A DNA stretch of 64,000 bases from NCBI GenBank assembly GCA_930367215.1, contig OV884059.1:27366945-27430944 (forward strand), given 5' to 3'. The notes beneath the pieces were generated by a model, which was not told where the DNA came from, did no database searches, and worked only from the letters and a program-made list of their open reading frames with translations. Position 1 is the first letter of the stretch; every line of letters starts with the position of its first letter. Both the position numbers and the translations under genes were made by a program. This DNA comes from Pollenia angustigena. Lineage: Eukaryota; Arthropoda; Insecta; Diptera; Polleniidae. Shown piece by piece: positions 10,937-21,594 of the stretch.

Positions 10937-11828
10937 TTTTTTTATTTTTCTGCAAATGAAAATTAGTTTCGGAGGGTTTTATGCTTTTATACTTATTTAC
11001 CTTTAAAAAGCAACTTAAAATCATCTTAACGTTTCAATATTTAATGACCTTTTTCACCTTTTTCACAATTTTCCTTGAAACTACAAACCACTTATTGTAT
11101 AAGAACTAATAATTATATATTTAAAAAATTTATGCAAAGATTTTAAATAAATATGAAAATTTTCCTTTAAGTATTTTGTTTATTTGTTTGTTATTTCATA
11201 ACAAATAAAATGAATAATGCTAATAATAATAATTATGATAATAATGGATTGCATGCATCAAAAAATAATAAGTCCAAAAGAAAAAATATTATAAAATTTA
11301 TTATTTATAATAGACACAACAACTTAATAATGACATTGATAATAATCCAAAAATACATAAGTTTTGGAAATGTTAAACAGGAAAAAAAATAATGAAAACA
11401 TGTTTTGTTATAAAAAGAAAAAATGCTTTTTAATAAACAAAAATGTCTAATATTTTCTTAAATTTTGGCTTAAATGTCTTTTAATTTTCTGTCTAAAAAC
11501 TCTTCTTTATTTGAAGCTTTTTATTTTGAATTTTAATAGACAAGTGACAAAATACTAACTCATGCCCAAAATACTTTGGGGATTATGGATATTTACATTT
11601 ATATAGAAACACAAACAAATCTAAAGATGTTTCCCTATTTATGTTAAACAGGATGTATGATAACATAATAAGAAAAGGAGAGGAAGGGTAAAAAAGACAC
11701 AGAGAGAGAGATAGAGAGAAGAAGTCACTGCCTTCTAGTGTTTGCATTAAGTTTGCATTTATTATTGGTTTGTTAAGTTGTATGAGTCTGTATTACAACT
11801 AACGAGTATAATAATGGCACAATGATGA
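10937..11828. other. AT-rich intronic sequence with simple repeats
   Basis: Nothing coding is recognised. About 11210-11250 is an AAT/AATG-rich tract that creates a short Asn-rich open frame. About 11697-11727 is an AG-rich simple repeat. Confidence 0.45.
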
Positions 11829-12564
11829 TTGTAGCATAGTTTCAGGCTTAAGCTGGAATCCAATTTATAAAGAAATAATAGAAAATAAAAACAGTGTAAC
11901 AAAAAAAAAAAAAAAAATTTTTTATCAAGATTTCAAGAAATATTTTGAACAAAAATGATTTCAGAAAGATTTCTTTTAAAATAGTAAAGCACAGTTTCAG
12001 GCTCGAGCTTGGAATTTCAACTGTTATAAAAATATGTAACTTCTAATGTAAAAATGAGGTTATATAAAAATGTATTTATTATATAAAGTTTTGAAGAAAT
12101 ATCGAGCCAAAATAAATTTTAACAAAAGTTAATAAGACTTTTTAATCTTTAGATTTTTTTTTTTTAATAGTAAAGCATAGTTTCAGGCTTAGGAATAGAA
12201 AATCAACTGTAATAAAAATATTTACTCATATAAAAAATAGGTGATATAAAAGTATGTACATATTTATATAAAGTTTAAAGGAAATATAGAGCAAAAAACT
12301 TTACAAAAATTAATAATCACTATTTAAAACTATTATAGAAAGTATAATTTAAGGCTTAAACTTATAATCGAATTTACAAAAAAAAAAAAAAAACAGCAAA
12401 AAAACGAGAAACATAAAAATTTTACTGTTTAAACAAAACTAAAAGAAAGCAAACATGAAATTTACAAAAGCATAAAAGCTATTTTTTTGTAAAATACTTT
12501 AGTATAATTTTAGGAGTTAACTTAAAATCCAATTCATATAGAACACGCTGTTAATATTGACAAT

Positions 12565-12796
12565 CGGCCATGTTCTGTAAATAGAAATCACATGAAATTA
12601 AAATCGATGGTGATTTTAAGTTAAATTAAGTTAAAAATGAACGTAGCTTTTCCTGATATCAAAAGAAGTTCGGTTAAGGTATGTAGACCTCAAAGTATGA
12701 GGTATATTAAAGGAATTATTTTTTTAAAACCCAGGATAGATTTCAACATTTGTTTGATATTAATTTCACGAGATTCCGATTTCCAGAACATGGCCG
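12565..12796. mobile_element. 232 bp MITE with AAT duplication
   Basis: Inverted ends: CGGCCATGTTCTGTAAAT at 12565, and the complement of CGGCCATGTTCTGGAAAT ending at 12796. Both sides are flanked by AAT (12562-12564, 12797-12799). A 3 bp duplication is compatible with PIF/Harbinger, but the superfamily is not proven. A 60-residue open frame inside has no recognisable domain. Confidence 0.65.
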
Positions 12797-12799
12797 AAT

Positions 12800-13159
12800 G
12801 TTTTAAAAAAATTTTATAGGAAATTTTATACAGAAATTCAATATTTTATCGTTTATTTACTTAAATAGTGACATAAATCAAAAAATTTTATTAAAATTTT
12901 GGAGTTTGTGCTGCAGAATTGTTCGCTGTGTTTTTCTTTATATTGTTTATAAAATTCATCGCTATAACTTTTATACTTTCCCCGTTTGAAGAGAATGTGT
13001 CGTAATTTTTTTTAAGTGGTTAGAGCAAATCAAAAACTTTAAACGCGTTTATCTCGAAAAGAAATGTTTTGACTAACGACAGTATTGAAGTAAATAAGCG
13101 ATATTTCCAAAGAGTTAATAAGAAACTAAAAACATAAGTAAGTGCAAGAAATAAAAAAT
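12800..13159. other. AT-rich intronic sequence
   Basis: No coding region, repeat or inverted repeat was recognised. Confidence 0.4.
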
Positions 13160-13368
13160 TGAATCACTAAGTGCAGAAAGGGAACTTCTAACATTTACTT
13201 CATGTACCTAATTTGATTATTGCTTATAAACCAGTGTAAAAAGTGACATCATCGAACTAAAAACTTAAAACTTGCATTTCTAATTATTAACTACACTTTC
13301 TGCTTTAATTGATTATTTCAAAATAAATATTTTGAAGTTGTTTCCTTTTTGCACTTAGCGATTAAATT
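13160..13368. mobile_element. Possible short MITE
   Basis: AATCACTAAGTGCAGAAAGG at about 13162 is mirrored by the complement of AATCGCTAAGTGCAAAAAGG ending about 13364, giving inverted ends of roughly 27 bp with several mismatches. No clear target duplication is seen, so the element call is tentative. Confidence 0.4.
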
Positions 13369-13590
13369 AAACATGTTTGTTATTAAACAGCTATAGTATA
13401 TTTTCAGGCTTAAGCTGAGTCACTTAATAATTTTATATAACTAAAAGCATTTTGTGAAAGTTTTTAAGAAATTTAAGGCAGAAATTAATTCTAAAATTGA
13501 TTTAAAAATGTTGCTGGTAAAAACTATATTATAGTTTTAGGAGTATTGAAAACAAATTTAAAGCAGACAAAAAACTAATATCTTATTTAA

Positions 13591-13725
13591 GGGCTCATCG
13601 GTTGGTTAGTTGGTATTGACCAAGCCTATCAGTGCAAAGGTTGTGGGTTCGGTTCCAGCCAGATACTCTGGCCTGATCCATTTCAACGGGCTAAAGGTCT
13701 AAGTTTCTCTTGCTTTGTTAATTAT
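13591..13725 (+). repeat. tRNA-like SINE head or tRNA pseudogene
   Basis: The block has GC content unlike its surroundings and resembles RNA polymerase III promoters. An A-box-like TGGTTAGTTGG lies at about 13603-13613 and a B box GGTTCGGTTCC at 13646-13656 (consensus GGTTCGANTCC). The spacing of about 33 bp is normal for a tRNA. I cannot fold a convincing acceptor stem or assign an anticodon, so a tRNA-derived SINE or relic is more likely than a working tRNA gene. The sequence downstream to about 13725 may be its tail. Confidence 0.55.
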
Positions 13726-14076
13726 GTAAGAATTTAATTTGTAATTGTAAGACTTTTTTTTCTTAAATATTGAGGTATACTTTTCAGGCTTTAACCAAAA
13801 AGTTTACGTTTAAAGGTATATAAGAAAATGTTATAAGTAAAGCATACAATAAGGAGTCTTTCACAAAAAAAAATAAAGTCCTTAAACATTATAATCAGAT
13901 TTTCATTAAAATATTAAAAAATTTGCTTAAGACTTATTTTTTTTGTGTTCAATGTTACTCCCATTTTGTCCGTCACTGTTTTAAATTCTTTGTATTCTCA
14001 AATCACACAGAGCAGTTTTATTTAACTATACAAATAAGAAAAAATGAAATCAAGTTGCATTTTTATGCATAAAAAG

Positions 14077-15456
14077 ATAAGACCTCTGACGCCAATATGT
14101 CGTTGTATTTTGCCTCAACTTCACTCATACATTGGCAAATTTTATCTCATATACATTTATAACTTAATGTTTTACTTAAAATAAATGAGTTCATTCTTAA
14201 GATAGTCAGATGGATAGACGACTAACTTGATGACATTTTGGTAAAACAAAAAACACTAAAAATTTAAGTGCCATATTGTTGCGTTTGAAAGTGTATTGAC
14301 TTTTTGTTTGTGGTTTTTAAAGAATTTTTCATTTTCCTCTGAAAGGATAATTTTATTTGAAGTATTCTTTTAATCGAAATTTTTTGCCTTTGTGTATGCT
14401 TTGCAAATAGTTTTAGGTTTTAAAGTCTTATAAAGATATATTTTTATTAAAAAAAAAGATAAAATCATACACACAGAAAAAAATACCCATGTAAAATTAA
14501 CATGGAAAAATGTTGATTGAGAATCATGTTAAATTTCAGAAAAATTATGCCCTTTACTTAAATTTATCATTATTTCATATTAATTTTTAATAAAAATTAT
14601 CAAAATAACCTTAAATTACGTTTATTTAATATTATTCACTGTTAAAAAAATAAAATAAAAAAAATATTAAAATATAAATAAATCTGGATTCAATATTGAA
14701 CCCATAAAAACCTGTTTTGTATTAAAATCAAAAGTTTATCTTGTTAAATTAACATGCATACCTACTTAATTATGTACATTTTTTATTTTCACTTTTAAAA
14801 TATATTATAAAAAGAAGACAATTCCCGTATTCTTTTAATTAAAATTGTTTATTTAAATAGTACATCAAGTTTTCAAAGTAGAATGATGACCATATCGGGC
14901 GATTCTGCTAATGCTTCTGTTAACAAAAGAGAATACAAAATAAGTGAAACATGTGTTACAGGGTTTTGAATTATTCTTACATAATTGCAAATGTTGTCTG
15001 AAGCTTCTTCACACTGTTAAAATACACTCAAACCCATTTGATTCTGCATGAAATTCACGTTGTTTCAACTGGAAATAACTTTCATTCAACGTGATTCCGA
15101 TTGTTATTTCCATATAAATTACATTTTACTCTAACTTTACTGCAATGTTAAATTAACATGAATTATAGTTATATCAAAAGAAAAAAATGTTGTTCGCAGT
15201 TATTGTAAAATCAGGTTGAATTAACATGAAACCCGTATGAAGCAAAATCACCACCGAAAAAATTTAAATCAACCTTGTTTTCGACGTTTTTAACTTGATT
15301 TTTTTCTGTGTGTATAATCATAAAAAAAGTCTAAGAAAAATAAAAAAATTAACTGTAGTCGATTTCATTAATAAACATTTTTACAAAATCATTAAAATTT
15401 TCTTTCCAACTCTTAAATAACAAAACTTTAATTTAAGGTTAGGTTGAGAAAATTTT
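14077..15456. mobile_element. Unclassified retroposon-like repeat, copy 2 (interrupted)
   Basis: 14077-14469 plus 15313-15456 match 9264-9796 nearly base for base. They are split by an 843 bp TA-flanked element. The uninterrupted copy shows the empty site AAATCATATAATCAT; here TA is duplicated around the insert. Copy 2 runs on into three further copies of its terminal unit (to about 15850). It is non-coding. Confidence 0.75.
14470..15312. mobile_element. 843 bp TA-flanked inverted-repeat element
   Basis: The ends are CACACAGAAAAAAATACC at 14470 and the complement of CACACAGAAAAAAATCAAG ending at 15312, with TA on each side (14468-14469, 15313-15314). A TA duplication points to the Tc1/mariner group. 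The interior is non-coding, but the motif GTTAAATTAACATG (or one mismatch) recurs near 14488, 14737, 15147 and 15213. Subterminal repeats of this type are often transposase binding sites; that role is inferred here. Confidence 0.85.
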
Positions 15457-15852
15457 CTACTAATTTAAATTTTACAGGAATAAACCACTGTCATATGTTT
15501 CTTCGAAGCAAAAATATAGGAAAATATTAAAATTTTGTAATAAAACCTTAAATTACAACATCTGAATTTGAGGTTAGGTTGAACATTTTGTTTTTTGCTA
15601 TGATAAGCTAAAAACTCAAATTGTTGATTATTGTTTTTTACAAAAACAAAGTTAAAGTCATTTACATTTTTTATCTGAATATAAAATTACAAAATTTTAA
15701 TTTAAGGTTAGGTTGAACAAAATTTTTTAAAACTTTAGAATTAAAAAAACACAAACTGTAGAGTATTTCCTTTATTAAAATTTATTAAAAAATGTTGTAG
15801 GGTTTTACCCACACCTAAAATTACAAAAATTAAAATTGAGGTTAGGTTGAAA
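15310..15852. repeat. 134 bp tandem repeat with GGTTAGGTTGA
   Basis: GGTTAGGTTGA occurs at 15437, 15572, 15706 and 15840, spacings of 135, 134 and 134 bp. Each is preceded by a degenerate TTAAATTACAAAACTTTAAT-like stretch. The units have diverged strongly between these anchors. The first unit is also the last part of the dispersed repeat at 9258-9796, so the array grew from that element's end. Confidence 0.7.
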
Positions 15853-16039
15853 AAGTTAAGCAATTTGCAAAGTTTTACAATAATAAAACTGTCAAATATT
15901 TTGATGAAGGAAAAGGAAAAAACTAACGTGGTTTTGGTTTTTGTTTTTCTTTCTTTAAAATATTTGACAATTTTAAAGCTAAAAGCCTTTGCAGTAAAAC
16001 TTTCAATTCGAACTTTCTATTTTATTTTTTGCCATGATG

Positions 16040-16855
16040 AGCTGTGAAAAAAAACACCGAGTCCCGTGTAGACTAAAAGCTCACCGCCCCAGTCTAATCG
16101 GGGAAATTAGAGCCAACTGTTCGGCCATGATGTCAACTGACAACCAGTTCAACGTAGTAAGCAGCGCCTTCGTTGGTGTCGACCGAAGTGATTCCGTGAT
16201 CATCGGCGCAATCAACCTATCAACCCTTGAACGAATTTGGCCCTATTCGGGATTGCCAGCTCTGTGCCATTTAGGCTTAAAAGCCTAAAGGAATTAACCT
16301 TTTACTTCCTGGTGAAAAGTACCAACACAGTTTTCATTGAATTGACACCAAGTTCACAGAAGATACTCCAGGGACTTAGAATCTGTAATTTCATACATCG
16401 GGACAATGTGTCCAGGTGTTTGCCTATGACAGTCACCGCCACATCATTCAAATACGCGACGGTTTTTATCCTTAATCTGTCGAATTGACTCAACAAAGTC
16501 TTTATCGTCAAGTTCCATCATTGAGAAGAGAGCACCCCACCTTGTGGGGTACCCCTGGGCACAAATCTACAAATATAGGAAGCGCCCACATTCTCAGATG
16601 AATATAAATGACTCTCTCAAGGGTCTTGAGAAGAAATGACGACAGGTCGTTAAAGTTAGTGTAAGATGTTTACCATGCTTTTGGAATAAAAACCACCCTG
16701 CACGTAGCCCAGCGAGTAGAAGCGTACGAAAAACTAATACATAACAGGTCCGCATTTTTCTGAAGGTAGGCCGGGATGATATCGTCCACACCAGGGTATT
16801 CAAAGGAGCCGAAACTCCTTATCGCCCAATTGAGCCTTTCAGAGCACAAATTAGA
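16040..16855 (-). pseudogene. LOA/R1-like LINE reverse transcriptase relic
   Basis: On the - strand, from about 16800 downward: PGVDDIIPAYLQ, RVVFIPKAW, SSFLLKTLERVIYIHLR, then GTPQGGVLSS (stop) WNL near 16550, KTVAYLNDVAVTVIGKHLDT and ELGVNSMKTVLVLFTRK near 16310-16440, and further on NWLSVDIMAEQLALISPIRL near 16100. These are reverse transcriptase blocks of the LOA/R1/I group in order. The catalytic YADD block reads YLND. Stops, frame changes and a missing KYLGV block show it is dead. GC content is clearly above the flanking intron. Whether it belongs to the same element as the RNase H relics at 30 kb and 47 kb is not proven. Confidence 0.75.
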
Positions 16856-16860
16856 TCATA

Positions 16861-17285
16861 CCCAATAAAAAATTTTATCATTTTGCGAAGCACTTATGGT
16901 ACATTTAAAAAAATAAGCGCACAAATATGCGCTACGCAATAAGACATACAAAAATGCAGTAAAGTAAGTGAAAGAACTCTCAACAACTTTTATAAAAAAA
17001 AAAATAAAATTTCAAGTGCTACGGCATTCCCTTACTACGAAGCAGGTTTGTAAGGGAGAAGACTAAAAAATAACTGTATCAAAACATTCAGTGTGTAAGG
17101 CTGATCGTTACATTCAACAATTTTTATATGCGCTGATTAATGCGCTTTATGTGTCAAAAATGTATTGCTTCAAAGTGGGAACTCGCCATATAAAATTCAT
17201 GTCTTCCGTAAGCGCAATGGTAAGCGAAACGTTGATGTTTCTCCCTTACAAACCCGCTTCGTTGGAAGCTCCATTTTTTATTGGG
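16861..17285. mobile_element. TA-flanked palindromic MITE
   Basis: TACCCAATAAAAAAT at 16859 is mirrored by ATTTTTTATTGGGTA ending at 17287, with TA on both sides. An inner pair also folds: GAAGCAGGTTTGTAAGGGAG at about 17040 and, inverted, CTCCCTTACAAACCCGCTTC at about 17250. It directly abuts the LOA-like relic. It is non-coding; the open frame at 17091-17306 crosses the element end and is judged spurious. Confidence 0.65.
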
Positions 17286-17289
17286 TACT

Positions 17290-18876
17290 TTAAGGAAATT
17301 TTGTAATTGAAAAAATAAAGCATATTTTTAGGTCAAAGATATAAAATTTCTCTTACACCTTTCTTCCAAACATTTTTTCTTCTAATTTCTAACATTTTAT
17401 GCAAATTTGCAGCAAAAACCCAATTTGCAGAAGAAAATTAATAAAAAATTTTAAAAATGTTGCTGATATGATGGCAGTTTTCTCTAAAACAAAAACAAAA
17501 CTTAATAAAAAAAAATAGAATATTTAACCAACAGAAGATGATGTTCACAAAAAACGAAGTGTAACTTTAGCTTAAAATTTATAAGATTAAAATTAAATTT
17601 CGAAAAACAACAGCTCTTAAAAAAAAAACACCTACAATTTAATTACAAAACATCGTAGAAACTCCACTCAATTCTAAATGAAAATGTTTTTCCTGGCAAC
17701 TAAAAAATGCAGAGAAAAAAATATTCAAAAAAATTTTTTTTAAAAAATGTTGTATAAAGTGCAATTTAGGTAGCGAATAAAACAACAAGAACAGTGAGAA
17801 TAAATACTATTCATGGCATGAATTTTTATTTAATTTCACACAACGTCAAGAGTGTCAACTAAAAATGCCATTTACAGCATATTTCTTTTTCCCCTCTCTC
17901 TCTCTTTCTACTTTTCAGTACCCTTTTTTAACGTTTTTCTGTTACTGGTGTTGTGTTTTTTTTTATATTCAGGGTGAAAATGACTAAGCAAGAACAAAAA
18001 TTAGTTTTTATTTTATTGTTTGCTCGGTGTATGTGTGTTGACTGTCCCTTAATGTTAAGCCTTTAGATTTGCTTTAAAAAAAAAATTTAAATAAGGTTAA
18101 CAATAAGAAAAAATGGAGTAAAAGCCTATTTAAAGGTGGCATAATGTGAAAGAGGAAAGTTTTGTAATAAAAAAAACCCTTAAACTAGGCTACTTATATT
18201 ATTAGACGTAAAAATATCATAAACAAAGCATGACTTTAGGGGTTGAAACAATTTTGTGATTAAAATTATACATTTTAAAGATAAGTTATTATAAAAAAAC
18301 TCTTTTAAAAGGTTTGGAAAAGGGTTTTTTTTTTATTTATTTAAGTAAAGGAAGAATTTTTTAATGAAAAATTATATAAAATTGTTGTTAATATTACAAC
18401 AACAATGCCTTGGCATATCTTAGTAATTTAATAATTTAAAGTATATTTTTAGGGGTTGTATTAAAAGCAGGTACATGTTATTCAAGTGTAAGAAAATGTT
18501 GTTTTTTTCTGAAAAATTAAAAAAAGCAATGAACTTAAGGAGTAGTATGTAGAAACAACATCAAAGCATACTTTTAGACTTAAATAAAAAACTAAGTTAT
18601 AAAACTAAGACAACACATTTTTTACTAATTTGTTTTAAATGAAAATAACAAGAAAAATACATTAAAGGCAAATATATTTAAAATATTGCAAAAATTTTTT
18701 TATTAAAAAAATGTAGCATACTTTTAGTATATGTTAAAAATAATTAAGTTTTCATTACGTTTTAAGTTAATTTGTATTGCCTTCTTTTAGTTATTAAAAA
18801 TATTTTTTATTTTTATATTTAATAGTTAAAATTAATCAGATGTCAGGTATTAAAACCATTAAAAATTGTTTATCTC
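17290..18876. other. AT-rich intronic sequence with dispersed 16-nt motif
   Basis: No gene is recognised. A CT-rich simple tract lies at about 17893-17915. Copies of the AAAGCATACTTTTAGG-type motif, all on the + strand, are at about 17316, 18225, 18438, 18562 and 18713. Confidence 0.5.
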
Positions 18877-18878
18877 TA

Positions 18879-19104
18879 CAGAAAAAAATAAAAATTGATT
18901 TCAATTAAAAAATTTTCACCAGTTAACAAATTAATAGTAGCAAATAAACGTTTCATTCACTTGATTTAACATTTAATTCACTTGATTAAACGTTTAATTT
19001 ACTTGATTAAACGTTTAATTCACTTGATTAAATTTTTAATCAAAACTAATTTTATTTTTGATTAATGCTTTAATTGAAAAACATTTGTGCGAATTTTTTC
19101 TGAG
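18879..19104. mobile_element. TA-flanked MITE carrying a 22 bp tandem repeat
   Basis: CAGAAAAAAATAAAAATTG at 18879 is partly mirrored by TTTTTTCTGAG ending at 19104, with TA on each side. The end resembles that of the 843 bp element at 14470. Inside, about 18946-19032 holds four copies of a 21-22 bp unit, ACGTTTAATTCACTTGATTA with variants. It is non-coding. Confidence 0.55.
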
Positions 19105-19106
19105 TA

Positions 19107-19412
19107 TATATGTACAAAAAATTGTTATATTACTAACTGACTGACTTATTCAACGTAGCACAGCCTCAATGCCTGCAGCTGAAAATTTTTAAACTAAAAA
19201 ATATGGACCGGAGGTTGACCTCTAGCCAAATAGATCGACTTTGATGGGATTTTTGAACATTAAAATATTTATCTCCTAAAGTAAAAGAGATAACAAAACT
19301 TAATATTTATCGTTGTTGAAGAATTTTGGTACTTTTTTTTAATTTGGCCCTTTTGGGGAGTACCCCATCTATCTTTTTAATAAATAAACAGGGAAACAAA
19401 AATTATTGCCCC
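19107..19412. other. AT-rich intronic sequence
   Basis: About 300 bp with no coding signal. A moderately GC-rich stretch near 19130-19260 has no partner in the window. Confidence 0.35.
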
Positions 19413-20511
19413 TATTGTGGTTCTCCAATTTTGTAACAGTTTGGTTGTCTTTAATAAATTCACATTGCCTTTCCCAACTCAACTGGAAGTTGGCTATTCA
19501 GTTGTGTATCTGTTTGTTTCGTGGTATTGCCATTTTTAACTTTGTAATAGATTGGTCGACAAAAATGTTAAATACACACTAGTGCTAAAAAGTGTTATTG
19601 GCAGTAAAAGTTTATTTTTTTTAAATTCGGTTAAAATCCAAAACAAAATGGAGAAATCGTATGTATAAATTTTTGTAATAACTTTTTCGGTTTTTTTTTT
19701 TAAATTTTTATTAGTTTGAAAATAAAAACAAAAGCTCAATTTAAGCGGCTCGTCCAGCTTATTAGAGAAACTTAGAAATTGTTCACGGAAAACACCAAAC
19801 ACTTCTTTTTAACACTTATAATCTGCTTAATCTAATTATAATATTCTTGGCACAGGTTTGGATACACTACAAGGCAAGTATAAAGAAAATACTTGCCAAA
19901 AATAAAAGAAACACTCAAGCGACAGGGGGAGGGCTATCACAAGAAGTTTCATTAAATTGCCTTGAGGATAGTGTTTCGCAGCTCTTGTATTGCAAGTCCG
20001 GCCAACTATTTGGTGTTGAAAATATTCCACCATCAAGTGACAATTTTACTGAGTCAGTTGAACCAATAATACAACCAGCAGATTGGCCAACAACAACCCC
20101 AACCAGAAGAAGAACTCATCAGGCACAAGAAAGTTTCGCTACTTATTATAAGTTCTAACTTGGCACTGGGAAGTTCAAGTGGGTTGGAATCATCACGAAT
20201 TTGTCTTATTGTACGTAGCGCATCTATACAAGAGTTTTCCTTTTCATCATCATAAAATAAATCTACACTGATATCAATTATAAATACTTTTTATTCAACA
20301 CAACAATTAAAAATACTTTTAGTTTAAAAATTTTTTTAATTTTACAAAAATTTTCACTTATCAAACGTTATATCGATATTTTAAGTTGGCAACTTTATAG
20401 CAAACGCAACTCAAAACAGTTGGGTATCACAATACCTAAAATGAATTTGGTTGTGCATAAGTTGGGTTGACTCCAACCCGACCAAACTGAGTTGAGTGGA
20501 GAACCGCAATA
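19413..20511 (+). mobile_element. Harbinger-like inverted-repeat element
   Basis: TATTGTGGTTCTCCA at 19413 is mirrored by TGGAGAACCGCAATA ending at 20511, and weaker inverted similarity continues inward (GTTGGCTATTCAGTTG-like). Inside lies a fragment of a Myb/SANT-like protein of the kind that accompanies PIF/Harbinger transposases. No clean 3 bp duplication and no nuclease gene were found, so this is a degraded or non-autonomous copy. Confidence 0.5.
19847..20158 (+). pseudogene. Harbinger-associated Myb/SANT-like protein fragment
   Basis: The reading VWIHYKASIKKILAKNK followed by ATGGGLSQEV and LEDSVSQLLYCKSGQLFGVE matches the C-terminal half of the Myb/SANT-like (MADF-like) DNA-binding proteins encoded by PIF/Harbinger elements, where a basic 'YK..KK' helix is followed by TGGG and a short acidic stretch. 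The first readable residues follow CACAG at 19851-19855, which could be a splice acceptor. The N-terminal tri-helix is not visible upstream. The frame ends with a short tail (RRRTHQAQESFATYYKF). The family call is by eye. The proposed role, helping the transposase bind the element ends, comes from the family. Confidence 0.5.
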
Positions 20512-21365
20512 AAAAAAATTACAATTTTCCAAATTCGAACGTCAAGGTGGTTAACATCGTTCCTACTTTTGGTACTTTTTTTCAAAACATTTTTTCCATT
20601 CACTGACATTAACATATTAAATTATGGGCTCCCACATAATTGAAATTTTTGATAATTGAAGGGGGAAGAAAAAACAGGGAAAATACGAGAAATAAAATTT
20701 ACCTTTCTTTTCTAGAATTTTGTTAAAACCTTGAAACATAAACTTTGGCATAAAAATATGTCCACGAAAAGGAGACGCTTACGAAGTGGCGTGTTAAATG
20801 CTTGGTTTTTTATAACTAAATATATTTAAAAAACAAAAATTGCAAAGTAAAATACTTTTTTTTATGAAAAAGTAAAAGTTAAAGAAGACTTAAGGCCTAG
20901 ATTTAGTATAAAACAAATAATATTGCATACTTTAAGGTATGAGAAATAAAAAATTTGCACATTTTATTAAAATATAATAATACAGATCATAGCAAAATCA
21001 AAGCAAACTATTGGGAAAAATTTAAGAAAGATTAAGAAAAACTAATGCTTCTTTAAGGGATAAATTATAAAACGCAAAAGCCAGTTTTTGGGTGCAACCA
21101 ATAAAAAAAAATATTTCTTTATTTTGTTACTTTTTTAGCAAGAGAACTGTGTTTTATTAAATCTGATTTTTTTAGAATTCCAAAAAAAAAAAATTAAGCA
21201 TACTTTTAGGATGAGGTGAAACATCAAAACCAAAACCTACATTAAGGCGTAAGGAATAAAATCATTTTCTTTTTCAATAGAATTAAACCTAATTTTAAAC
21301 CAAAAACTGTTTAAATTGTTAAATATACATTTCTAAATATAGTAATGTACATATTTATTTATATA
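20512..21365. other. AT-rich intronic sequence
   Basis: No gene. Motif copies GCATACTTTAAGG (about 20934) and AAGCATACTTTTAGG (about 21196) are present. Confidence 0.45.
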
Positions 21366-21594
21366 GGCACTCCCACAGAGAAGTCTACCTTTTGTGACGT
21401 TATGCCAGCAAGCAATTAAAATTGCTTCACAAAGAATATTTATAGTATATTATTTACTTTTTTAAAATTTTGTGTAGAGCACAGGTAGCTCTATATTTAG
21501 TAAAAGAGGAAAATATTTTTAAAACCATGGTCTAATGATTATTTGTTTGCTGTCGTAATGTTACAAAAAGCAGATTTTTCTATGGAAATTCCCA
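21366..21594. mobile_element. TA-flanked MITE
   Basis: GGCACTCCCACAGAGAAGTC at 21366 and the complement of TGGGAATTTCCATAGAAAAA at the right end align over about 50 bp, ending in GCCAGCAA / GACAGCAA. TA lies on both sides. It is non-coding. Confidence 0.6.

Larger units (their letters stand above)
11833..13788 (+). repeat. Cluster of dispersed motif near AGCATAGTTTCAGGCTTAAG
   Basis: Same-orientation copies of a short motif occur at 11833, 11986, 12172, 12341, 12501, 13394 and 13775. The first three and last two read AGCAYAGTTTCAGG or GTATAYTTTTCAGG, often followed by CTTAAGCTGG-like sequence. They are irregularly spaced (150-200 bp in the first group) and separated by unrelated AT-rich sequence. 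They belong to the wider family AAAGCATACTTTTAGG seen across the window. No function is known. Confidence 0.6.

Noticed and set aside
15437..15850. Telomere-like GGTTAGG sequences
   Set aside because: Each occurs once per 134 bp unit and is never tandem, so it is part of a dispersed repeat, not a telomeric tract.
16034..16488. + strand open frames over the LOA-like relic
   Set aside because: The - strand carries recognisable reverse transcriptase blocks; the + strand frames are shadows.
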